This document shows, in pieces, positions 12,132 through 19,550 of a DNA stretch of 50,215 bases. The DNA is taken from the NCBI RefSeq assembly GCF_900129005.1, contig NZ_FQUN01000028.1:1-50215 (forward strand). The letters are read 5' to 3'. The notes beneath the pieces were generated by a model, which was not told the DNA's origin, searched no databases, and was given only the letters and a program-made list of their open reading frames with translations. Both the position numbers and the translations under genes were made by a program. Within the stretch, counting starts at the first letter, position 1; the number at the start of each line of letters is the position of its first letter. Source of the stretch: Leeuwenhoekiella marinoflava DSM 3653 (GTDB taxonomy: Bacteria; Bacteroidota; Bacteroidia; Flavobacteriales; Flavobacteriaceae).

Positions 12132-13210
12132 TGACTCTATTCAAGAAAATAAGTATTCTAACTCTATTACTTCTTTTAACAGCGTCTACAATTTTTGCTC
12201 AAAAAAAACTTAAAGTAGTTGTTGCAGGATTGAGTCACGACCACGCACATATCATTATGAATGCGTACCAAAATAACACTATTGAACTCTTGGGTATTGC
12301 AGAAGATGATGAAGAGCTTGTAAAGCGTTACCGCAAAACTTACGAATTTTCACAAGATTTGGTATATAAATCGTTAGAAACACTTCTTAAATCAAAAAAG
12401 CCTGATGTAGTGCTTGCATACAACCCCGTGTCTGAACATATAGATATAGCCCAGATATGCATGCCTCTAAACGTTCCTCTAATGGTTGAAAAACCATTAG
12501 CTATAAATATGAAACAGGCAAACAAAATGGCTGTACTCTCAAAAAAATTCAATACTCCCCTGCTTACTAATTACGAGACTACTTGGTATAATAGCATTCA
12601 CAAACAAAAAGATCTATTAGAAGACTCAAAAGAAAAAATTGTAAGAATGGTTGCCCGTGACGGACATCAAGGACCTAAAGAAATTGGATGCAGTACTGAA
12701 TTTCTTGAATGGCTTACTGATAAAGACAAAAATGGTGCAGGTGCGTTATTTGATTTTGGGTGCTACGGAGCTAATTTGATGACATATTTTAAAAATGGAG
12801 AAAAGCCGGTTTCTGTAAAAGCGGTAACCCAACAACTTAAACCGTCTATATACCCTGATGTTGATGATGATGCTTCAATTATTCTGGAATATAAAAACGC
12901 AACCGGAATTATCGAAGCGAGCTGGAGCTGGCCTTATAGCATTAAAAATTTTGAAGTATTTACCACAAAAACATCCTATGATGCAGTTGATGGAAATACG
13001 CTTTTGAAATCTTCATCACACTTTAAACCTGAAAAAATAAGTTTAAAAGAAAACTATTATACCAATCATATAGATTATTTAACCGACTATTTATCAGGAA
13101 AAATCAAACCAATAAATGACCTTTCTTCGCTCGAAAATAATTTAATCGTAGTAGAAATTCTTGAAGCAGCAAAAAAATCTGCAAAGACTGGGAAAACCAT
13201 TAAGCTATAA
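12125..13210 (+). CDS. Secreted Gfo/Idh/MocA-family oxidoreductase-like protein
   Basis: The 361-residue protein has a Sec signal peptide (cleavage near ASTIFAQ, residues 20-26). A Rossmann-like N-terminal domain follows: KLKVVVAGLSHDHAHIIM replaces the usual GxGxxG loop, and MVEKPLAI has the family Glu122-Lys123-Pro124. The C-terminal domain carries GAGALFDFGCYGANLMTYF. Family members use NAD(P) to oxidise sugars or, in GH109-type relatives, to cleave glycosides through a transient keto sugar. An exported copy implies a tightly bound cofactor folded with the protein, or a non-redox role. It could start at 12125 or the ATG at 12131. Either way it overlaps the stop of the unrecognised lipoprotein, which suggests a joint function. 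Confidence 0.85.
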   Translation: MVMTLFKKISILTLLLLLTASTIFAQKKLKVVVAGLSHDHAHIIMNAYQNNTIELLGIAEDDEELVKRYRKTYEFSQDLVYKSLETLLKSKKPDVVLAYNPVSEHIDIAQICMPLNVPLMVEKPLAINMKQANKMAVLSKKFNTPLLTNYETTWYNSIHKQKDLLEDSKEKIVRMVARDGHQGPKEIGCSTEFLEWLTDKDKNGAGALFDFGCYGANLMTYFKNGEKPVSVKAVTQQLKPSIYPDVDDDASIILEYKNATGIIEASWSWPYSIKNFEVFTTKTSYDAVDGNTLLKSSSHFKPEKISLKENYYTNHIDYLTDYLSGKIKPINDLSSLENNLIVVEILEAAKKSAKTGKTIKL

Positions 13211-13275
13211 ATTAAGGTTTTGAATTAAAAAATGATTTTATAGTCTTAAAATAATGTGAAGAAAATCTAGCGTTA

Positions 13276-13298
13276 AGTAAAACGTTTTACTATATTTA
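13276..13298 (+). promoter_or_regulatory. LacI-type operator site B with -7 box
   Basis: AGTAAAACGTTTTACT at 13276-13291 is a perfect 16-base palindrome with the shared core TAAAACGTTTTA. It is directly followed by TATATTTA (13291-13298), seven of eight matches to the Bacteroidota -7 consensus TAnnTTTG. The ATG of the GH92 gene is at 13369. A bound regulator would cover the promoter spacer, which fits repression. Confidence 0.85.
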
Positions 13299-13368
13299 AA
13301 CCTGAATTTCATCAATCGATATCGTGGAAAACCTTGAAAATTTAAAATTAAAAGCCATTAGCTCTCTT

Positions 13369-15642
13369 ATGACAACACGTTTTTATTCAACCCTTCTCCT
13401 GTTAATTTTCGGATTTTCTCTTCAGGCACAGGAGGATCTTGCAGATTATGTCAACACTTTACAAGGCACAAATTCTAAACACGAACTTACCCGAGGAAAC
13501 ACCTACCCAACTACTGCACTTCCTTTTGGTATGAATACCTGGACACCCCAAACCGGTAACAATGGGGATGGCTGGAAATACCAATATTTCAAAAAAACAA
13601 TTAGAGGGTTTCAACAAGCGCATCAATGCAGCTCCTGGAGTAATGATTATGCCGTTTTCTCATTGATGCCTTCAACAGGCACTTTAAAACTAAATGAAAA
13701 CGAACGACAATCTGGATTTTCTCACGATAATGAAACAGCAAAACCTCATTACTATCAAGTTGCTTTAGAGAATGGAGTCAACACGGAAATGGCACCTACA
13801 GAACGGGGAGTTCATATGCGATTCTCATACCCTAAAAAGGAAAAAGCTTTTTTAGTGCTAGATGGATATACAGGTCTCAGCAATATAGAAATTGATGAGA
13901 AAAACAAACGCATAACCGGTTATGTTCATAATGGCCGTGGTATGGATCGCTTTGATCATTTTAAAAACTACTTTATCATTCAGTTTGATAAGTCATTTAA
14001 AGCTTTCGGAACCTGGGATAATACAAACGGAAAAAAGCAAGAAAATAATAACATTGCTAAAGGTAAAGGCAAAGGAGCTTATATTCAATTTAAAGATGGC
14101 ACAAATGTACAAGCCAAGATTGCTTCCTCATATATAAGTATCAAACAAGCTGAAGTCACTTTAAAAAATGAATTAGGTAATGATAAAAAGCTAGAAGACA
14201 CAAAATCTTCAGCATTGAAAATCTGGAATACACACCTCAGTAAAATTAAAGTCGAAGGCGGTTCTGAAACTGATTTTAAAACCTTCTACTCATGTTTTTT
14301 TAGAGCAAGTTTATTCTCCAGAAAATTCTACGAGATTAATGAAGCAGGCGAGCCTTATTACTTTAGTCCTTACGACGGTAAAGTGCATGATGGTTATATG
14401 TATACAGATACCGGTTTTTGGGACACCTTTCGCGCACAATTTCCACTTAATGCACTACTCTACCCTGAGATGCATGGGCGTTATGTTTCTGCTCTTTTAG
14501 ATGCTTATGATCAATGCGGCTGGTTACCTTCTTGGTCTTTCCCTAGTGAAGCCGGCAGTATGATAGGCAATCATGCAATATCGCTTTTAGCCGATGCCTG
14601 GGCAAAAGGCATTCACACGTTTGACCCAGAAAAAGCACTAAAAGCTTATTATCATGAGGCTACAGAAAAAGGGCCTTGGGGGCCGGCAAATGGACGTCAC
14701 GGCTATAAAGAATATTACACGCTGGGTTATGTTCCATACCCAAAATATGGCGAGGCTACAGCAAAAACTTTAGAGTATGCTTATGATGATTTTTGTGCTT
14801 ATAACTTGGCTAAAATGACAGGTAATACTTTTTATCAAAATATATTTGGTCGCCAGATGTACAATTACAAAAATGTTTATGATGAAAAAGTAGGTTTTAT
14901 GAGAGGCCGCAAGAAAGACGGTAGCTGGGTTCCTGATTTTGACTCTTATGAATGGGGCGGACCTTTTACAGAAGGTAATGCTTGGCATTATTTATGGTCT
15001 GTTTTTCAGGATCCTAAAGGACTAATTAATCTTATGGGCGGCGAAGAGCGTTTTAATACAAAGATGGATTCTGTTTTTAGCGTTCCAAATACTGTTCACG
15101 TAGGCACCTACGGCGGTAAGATTCATGAAATGACTGAGATGGAAATGGCAGATATGGGACAATATGCTCATGGAAATCAACCTATTCAACATATGATTTA
15201 TCTCTACAACTATTCTGGCCAACCCTGGAAAGCACAACATCACGTCCGTGAAGTTATGAGTAAGTTATATAGCTATACAGAGAATGGGTATCCAGGAGAT
15301 GAAGATCAGGGACAAACCTCATCATGGTATGTACTGAGTGCTATGGGCTTTTATAGCGTTTGCCCCGGTACAGATGAATATATATTAGGAAGTCCACTTT
15401 TTGAAAAAACAACGATTACTTTAGAAAATGGAAAAGAATTTGTGATTTCGGCAAAAAACAATTCAGAAAAAAACATATTTATTAATAACGCAAATCTTAA
15501 TTCTGATAACTTTACTAAAAACTATTTAACCTATAGTCAAATTATAGCTGGAGGTTCTTTCAATTTAGAAATGACTGACACACCAAACAAAACAAGAGGA
15601 TTAAAAGAAACAGATAAACCTTTTTCACTTACAGAAAATTAA
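13369..15642 (+). CDS. GH92 alpha-mannosidase (copy 1)
   Basis: This GH92 calcium-dependent exo-alpha-mannosidase is 758 codons from the chosen ATG. A GTG at 13324 in the same frame adds 15 hydrophilic residues before the signal peptide. I prefer 13369 because a clean Sec signal (TTRFYSTLLLLIFGFSLQAQ) starts there. The N-terminal beta-sandwich has GNTYPTTALPFGMNTWTPQT and the (alpha/alpha)6 barrel has FTEGNAWHY (Glu535, candidate general acid; residue numbers from 13324), HGNQPIQHMIYLYNY and the acidic motif GDEDQGQTSSWYV. It is closely related to the copy at 21756 and shares its NQPIQH motif, which differs from the NEPSHH of copy 3, so linkage preference probably differs. It heads the operon with the Tat Gfo/Idh gene and is preceded by operator B. 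Confidence 0.93.
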   Translation: MTTRFYSTLLLLIFGFSLQAQEDLADYVNTLQGTNSKHELTRGNTYPTTALPFGMNTWTPQTGNNGDGWKYQYFKKTIRGFQQAHQCSSWSNDYAVFSLMPSTGTLKLNENERQSGFSHDNETAKPHYYQVALENGVNTEMAPTERGVHMRFSYPKKEKAFLVLDGYTGLSNIEIDEKNKRITGYVHNGRGMDRFDHFKNYFIIQFDKSFKAFGTWDNTNGKKQENNNIAKGKGKGAYIQFKDGTNVQAKIASSYISIKQAEVTLKNELGNDKKLEDTKSSALKIWNTHLSKIKVEGGSETDFKTFYSCFFRASLFSRKFYEINEAGEPYYFSPYDGKVHDGYMYTDTGFWDTFRAQFPLNALLYPEMHGRYVSALLDAYDQCGWLPSWSFPSEAGSMIGNHAISLLADAWAKGIHTFDPEKALKAYYHEATEKGPWGPANGRHGYKEYYTLGYVPYPKYGEATAKTLEYAYDDFCAYNLAKMTGNTFYQNIFGRQMYNYKNVYDEKVGFMRGRKKDGSWVPDFDSYEWGGPFTEGNAWHYLWSVFQDPKGLINLMGGEERFNTKMDSVFSVPNTVHVGTYGGKIHEMTEMEMADMGQYAHGNQPIQHMIYLYNYSGQPWKAQHHVREVMSKLYSYTENGYPGDEDQGQTSSWYVLSAMGFYSVCPGTDEYILGSPLFEKTTITLENGKEFVISAKNNSEKNIFINNANLNSDNFTKNYLTYSQIIAGGSFNLEMTDTPNKTRGLKETDKPFSLTEN

Positions 15643-15653
15643 AACTCAGAAAC

Positions 15654-17102
15654 ATGAAAGAAAACAAAGATTCACATTCTGGTCACAGAAGAGATTTTAT
15701 TAAAAAAGCATCTATTGCTTCACTAGGTATTTCTATTGTGCCTAGACACGTATTAGGTGGTGTAGGCTTTACTGCACCTAGTGATAAATTAGTAGTTGCC
15801 GGTATTGGTGTAGGTGGAAAAGGAGAAAGTGATATTAAAAGTTTTGCAGATTCTGGCAAAGCTGAGATCGCTTTTTTGTGTGATGTAGATGATCGTAGAG
15901 CGGCAAACTCTCGTGCTCGCTTTCCTGGCGCAAAATATTATAAAGATTATCGCGAGATGCTAGAAAAAGAGGGCGATAAAATAGATGCAGTTTCAGTTTC
16001 TTCTCCAGATCATAACCATGCGGTACAGGCAATGGCTGCTATGAAAATGGGTAAACACGTTTACGTTCAGAAACCATTAACTCATGATATTTATGAAGCG
16101 CGCCAACTTACTGAAGGAGCAGAAAAGTATAAAGTAGTTACACAAATGGGTAATCAGGGTGCTTCAAACAATGGTACCCGTTTGATGAGTGAGTGGTTTG
16201 ATGCAGGCTTAATAGGGGACGTTACAGAAGTTTATTGCTGGACAGACAGACCGGTTTGGCCTCAGGGAATCCCTTGGCCTCAAACTCCAGATACCGTACC
16301 TAGTGAGCTAGACTGGGATCTATGGTTAGGCACAGCACCTTATAAGGATTATGTAGGTGGTTTGGTTCCTTTTAACTGGCGTGGCTGGTGGGATTATGGT
16401 ACAGGTGCGTTAGGAGATATGGGTTGTCATCTTGTTGAAGTTCCTGTACGCGTACTTAACCTGAAGTATCCTAAAGACGTACAGTGTAGTGTAGGAAGTG
16501 TTTATGTAGATGAATTTAAACGCGGATATTTCCCGGATAGCTGTCCTCCTTCTAGCCACGTTACAATGACATTCCCTAAAACTGATAAAACTAACGGTGA
16601 TATCAAACTACACTGGATGGATGGTGGTATTCAACCGGCACGCCCAGAAGAATTGGGACCTAATGAAGTATTTGGTGATGGTGGAAACGGAGTTTTAATA
16701 ATAGGTACCAAAGGTAAAATGATGTGTGGTACGTATTCTGAAAACCCACGACTTTTACCTACTTCAAAAACTGATCAGGTTAAAGTTTCAGAGAAATACG
16801 AGCGCGTACCTGGCGAATCTAATGGGCATTATGCGCAATGGGTAGAAGCTGCACTTGCAGGTTATGGCAAAAAAGAAGTAAGTTCTCCATTTAGTGTTGC
16901 AGGACCATTGACTGAAACTTTATTGATAGCAAATCTTGCTATTAGAGGTTTTGATGTACGTAAAGAACTAGAAGGCGGCAGAGTTGAATACCCTGGTCGT
17001 TATATAGAAATGCTTTGGGATGCTGAAAAAATGCGAGTTACAAATTTTGAAGAAGCTAATCAATTTGTAAAACGTAATTACCGGGAAGGCTGGAAATTAT
17101 AG
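15654..17102 (+). CDS. Tat-exported Gfo/Idh/MocA-family oxidoreductase
   Basis: The 482-residue protein opens with a twin-arginine signal (HRRDFIKKASIASLGISIV, Arg12-Arg13). Tat export fits a protein that folds around NAD(P) before crossing the membrane. The Rossmann domain has KLVVAGIGVGGKGESDI, then FLCDVDDRRA, then VYVQKPLTHDIYEA with Lys140 in the family Lys-Pro motif. The C-terminal domain has the sugar-site-like stretch WDYGTGALGDMGCHLVEV. Relatives of this length are common in glycan loci of Bacteroidota and Planctomycetota, mostly uncharacterised. It does not show obvious GH109 motifs. It starts 11 bases after the GH92 stop and is followed by a terminator hairpin, so it shares the operator-B transcript. 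Confidence 0.88.
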   Translation: MKENKDSHSGHRRDFIKKASIASLGISIVPRHVLGGVGFTAPSDKLVVAGIGVGGKGESDIKSFADSGKAEIAFLCDVDDRRAANSRARFPGAKYYKDYREMLEKEGDKIDAVSVSSPDHNHAVQAMAAMKMGKHVYVQKPLTHDIYEARQLTEGAEKYKVVTQMGNQGASNNGTRLMSEWFDAGLIGDVTEVYCWTDRPVWPQGIPWPQTPDTVPSELDWDLWLGTAPYKDYVGGLVPFNWRGWWDYGTGALGDMGCHLVEVPVRVLNLKYPKDVQCSVGSVYVDEFKRGYFPDSCPPSSHVTMTFPKTDKTNGDIKLHWMDGGIQPARPEELGPNEVFGDGGNGVLIIGTKGKMMCGTYSENPRLLPTSKTDQVKVSEKYERVPGESNGHYAQWVEAALAGYGKKEVSSPFSVAGPLTETLLIANLAIRGFDVRKELEGGRVEYPGRYIEMLWDAEKMRVTNFEEANQFVKRNYREGWKL

Positions 17103-17165
17103 TAGCCTACATTTTTCATAAAGGATGCAGCTCTAATCTACATCTCTTTATTTAAATAATTTTTT

Positions 17166-17225
17166 ATATGAGTAATAGATAACTAAACGCTTTTAAAACG
17201 TTATTACCTATTACTCATATTTTTA
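17166..17225 (+). terminator. Terminator after the GH92-Gfo/Idh unit
   Basis: A 13-base-pair outer stem (17166-17178 with 17208-17220) and an inner ATAAC/GTTAT pairing (17179-17183 with 17200-17204) are followed by TTTT. This fits an intrinsic terminator between the Gfo/Idh stop and the alkaline phosphatase start, which is 27 bases further on. The loop is large, so termination may be partial and the phosphatase may depend on read-through. Confidence 0.6.
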
Positions 17226-17252
17226 TATTAAATCTCTCCAACACGAATACTT

Positions 17253-18371
17253 ATGAAAATTATCAGAATTGCTTTAACGTGCCTCGTCTTTATTATGGCA
17301 TCTTGTAAATCAACTCAGAAAGCACAAAAAATAGCCTCAACACCAAAAAATGTAATTCTATTAATTAGCGACGGCACAGGTTTATCTCAAATCTCCTCAG
17401 CCTTTTATTATCAGGATCAAAAACCCAATTATACACGGTTTAACACCATCGGGCTTATAAAAACTTCGTCTTCTCAAGAAGATGTTACAGATTCTGCTGC
17501 GGGAGCTACCGCTTTTGCCTGCGGAATTAAAACCTATAACGGTGCTATAGGTGTAGATGACGATAAAGCAGATGCAGAGAATTTAGTAGAAATAGTTTCT
17601 CAAAAAAACATCAAAACCGGAATGATAGCAACTTCTTCAATCACTCATGCTACGCCCGCAAGTTTTTATGCCCATACCGCAAGCAGATCTTCTGAAGAAG
17701 AAATCGCAGAATATCTTGTTAATTCTGAAGTTGACTTTTTTGCCGGTGGAGGTCTTCAGTATTTTAATAAAAGAAAAGACAATCAAAATCTGCTTAACCG
17801 CTTTAAAGAAGATAAATATACCATCAATACAACGGCTCTAGATGATTTTGAAAAAATAAGCTCTCACAAAAAAGTGGGGTATCTATTAGCTGAGGGAGCA
17901 ATGCCTAAAATGCAAGATGACCGTGGAGATTTTCTGGTAAAGGCCATAGATTTAGGCATTCAGTATTTGAGTAAAGATAATTCTCCATTTTTTATGATGG
18001 CCGAAGGTTCTCAAATAGACTGGGGCGGTCACAACAATGACGCACCCTATTTAATTGCAGAACTTCTTGACTTTGACAAGGCGATAGGGGCTGCATTAGA
18101 TTACGCAGAAAAAGATGGAAATACGCTTGTTATTGTCACTTCAGATCACGAGACAGGAGGGTTTACTTTAGCAGCTAAAAAGAAGAAAAGAGAAGATGGT
18201 AGCGAATACAGTGACTATAGTGAAATAGGCCCTACTTTTTCAACCGGCGGGCATTCTGCAACACTTATCCCTGTTTTTGCCTTTGGTCCCGGCGCAGAGC
18301 AATTTGATGGAATCTATGAAAACACTGCAATTTTTGATAAAATCCTAGAAGTAACTGGCTGGAGAAAGTAG
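17253..18371 (+). CDS. Alkaline phosphatase lipoprotein
   Basis: The 372-residue lipoprotein (lipobox MASC, Cys18) belongs to the alkaline phosphatase superfamily. NVILLISDGTG near residue 33 supplies metal ligands, DVTDSAAGATAFACG carries the nucleophile Ser81, THATPASFYAH follows, then GSQIDWGGHNN, SDHETGG and TGGHSA supply the remaining metal-binding Asp and His residues. All expected motifs are present. It is shorter than E. coli PhoA, as usual for this branch. It lies between GH92 units, so it probably removes phosphate exposed on phosphomannan or other phosphorylated glycans in the periplasm. General phosphate scavenging is the alternative, but no Pho-type neighbour is present. I see no clear own promoter. 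Confidence 0.92.
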   Translation: MKIIRIALTCLVFIMASCKSTQKAQKIASTPKNVILLISDGTGLSQISSAFYYQDQKPNYTRFNTIGLIKTSSSQEDVTDSAAGATAFACGIKTYNGAIGVDDDKADAENLVEIVSQKNIKTGMIATSSITHATPASFYAHTASRSSEEEIAEYLVNSEVDFFAGGGLQYFNKRKDNQNLLNRFKEDKYTINTTALDDFEKISSHKKVGYLLAEGAMPKMQDDRGDFLVKAIDLGIQYLSKDNSPFFMMAEGSQIDWGGHNNDAPYLIAELLDFDKAIGAALDYAEKDGNTLVIVTSDHETGGFTLAAKKKKREDGSEYSDYSEIGPTFSTGGHSATLIPVFAFGPGAEQFDGIYENTAIFDKILEVTGWRK

Positions 18372-18520
18372 AATAAGTTTTTCCCATACTTTTTTATAGC
18401 AACACCCAAACAGGATTTATATTTTTAAGGTTGCGATTTTTTTTATAAAAAAGCACAAAAACTAATAATTCATCAAAAAAGAATTAAAATGTCATTAAAA
18501 GCAAAAATATCTTCCGCCAC

Positions 18521-18554
18521 TAAAACGTTTTACGTTAACATATGCTTATATTTA
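18521..18554 (+). promoter_or_regulatory. LacI-type operator site C with -7 box
   Basis: The perfect core TAAAACGTTTTA is at 18521-18532. Fourteen bases later TATATTTA (18547-18554) resembles the -7 consensus. The ATG at 18573 follows 18 bases further on. The site lies inside the longer open frame that begins at 18489, which argues that this frame's upstream part is not translated. Confidence 0.8.
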
Positions 18555-18572
18555 AAGCCTCAATTAAATTCT

Positions 18573-19532
18573 ATGAAAAAACTTTGTACCCTCATAACTG
18601 TACTTACATTAGCAAGCAGCTGCGCACAAAATAATAATCCGGTTTTTCCGGGTTGGTATGCAGACCCAGAAGGAATTATTTTTGATGATACTTACTACAT
18701 TTACCCTACCTATTCTGCTCCTTATGATAAGCAAGTCTATCTAGACGCTTTCTCATCTTCAAATTTAACAGACTGGACAAAGCATGAACATGTACTAGAT
18801 ACTTCTGCTATTAAATGGGCTAAGCGCGCAATGTGGGCCCCTTCTATTATAGAAAAAGACAATAAGTATTATTTGTTTTTCGGTGCAAATGATATTCAAA
18901 GTGATGATGAATTAGGCGGAATTGGTGTTGCAGTTAGTGACTCGCCAGAAGGACCTTTTAAAGATCATTTAGGAAAACCGCTTATTGGTAAATTTCATAA
19001 TGGAGCACAACCTATAGATCAATTTGTTTTTAAAGACAAAGACGGTTCGTACTACTTATATTATGGAGGATGGAGACATTGTAACGTCGCCAAATTAAAT
19101 GATGATTTTACCGGTTTTATTCCTTTTGAAGACGGAAGCACTTTCAAAGAAGTTACACCAGAAAGTTATGTAGAGGGACCATTTATGTTTATTAAAGATG
19201 GTAAATATTATTTTATGTGGTCAGAAGGTGGCTGGACGGGTCCAGATTATAGTGTTGCCTATGCTATTGCAGATTCTCCTTTTGGTCCTTTTGAGCGGGT
19301 AGACAAAATTTTACAACAAGATCCTGATATTGCTACTGGTGCCGGTCATCATAGTGTGATACACGATAAAAATTCTGATGACTATTATATGGTTTATCAC
19401 CGCAGACCCCTTGATGAAACTGATCAAAACTCTCGGGAGACATGTATAGACAAAATGTACTTTGATGAAAACGGACATATTAAACCCGTGAAAATTACAA
19501 ATGAAGGCGTTTCTGCAGATCCTTTAAAATAA
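18573..19532 (+). CDS. GH43-family glycosidase lipoprotein
   Basis: The protein has 319 residues from the chosen start. The frame extends back to 18489, but that extension contains the operator and likely promoter, whereas the ATG at 18573 opens a lipoprotein signal (LTLASSC, Cys17). The five-bladed propeller of GH43 shows its three carboxylates: Asp31 in WYADPEG, Asp149 in QPIDQF and Glu201 in YVEGPF. MWAPSI, typical of the family, is also present. GH43 members hydrolyse alpha-L-arabinofuranosides, beta-xylosides, beta-galactosides or beta-galactofuranosides, and the subfamily cannot be fixed by eye. It is followed 18 bases later by GH127, suggesting paired removal of furanose side groups. 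Confidence 0.9.
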   Translation: MKKLCTLITVLTLASSCAQNNNPVFPGWYADPEGIIFDDTYYIYPTYSAPYDKQVYLDAFSSSNLTDWTKHEHVLDTSAIKWAKRAMWAPSIIEKDNKYYLFFGANDIQSDDELGGIGVAVSDSPEGPFKDHLGKPLIGKFHNGAQPIDQFVFKDKDGSYYLYYGGWRHCNVAKLNDDFTGFIPFEDGSTFKEVTPESYVEGPFMFIKDGKYYFMWSEGGWTGPDYSVAYAIADSPFGPFERVDKILQQDPDIATGAGHHSVIHDKNSDDYYMVYHRRPLDETDQNSRETCIDKMYFDENGHIKPVKITNEGVSADPLK

Positions 19533-19550
19533 TCTCAAAAAGCACGTTCA

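Noticed and set aside
13324-13368. GTG start for GH92 copy 1
   Set aside because: It adds 15 hydrophilic residues before a clean signal peptide that starts at the ATG 13369.
17194-17206. TAAAACGTTATTA as a seventh LacI-type operator before the alkaline phosphatase
   Set aside because: It has an extra base in one arm and lies inside a terminator hairpin; the palindrome is broken. It remains possible as a weak site but is not supported.
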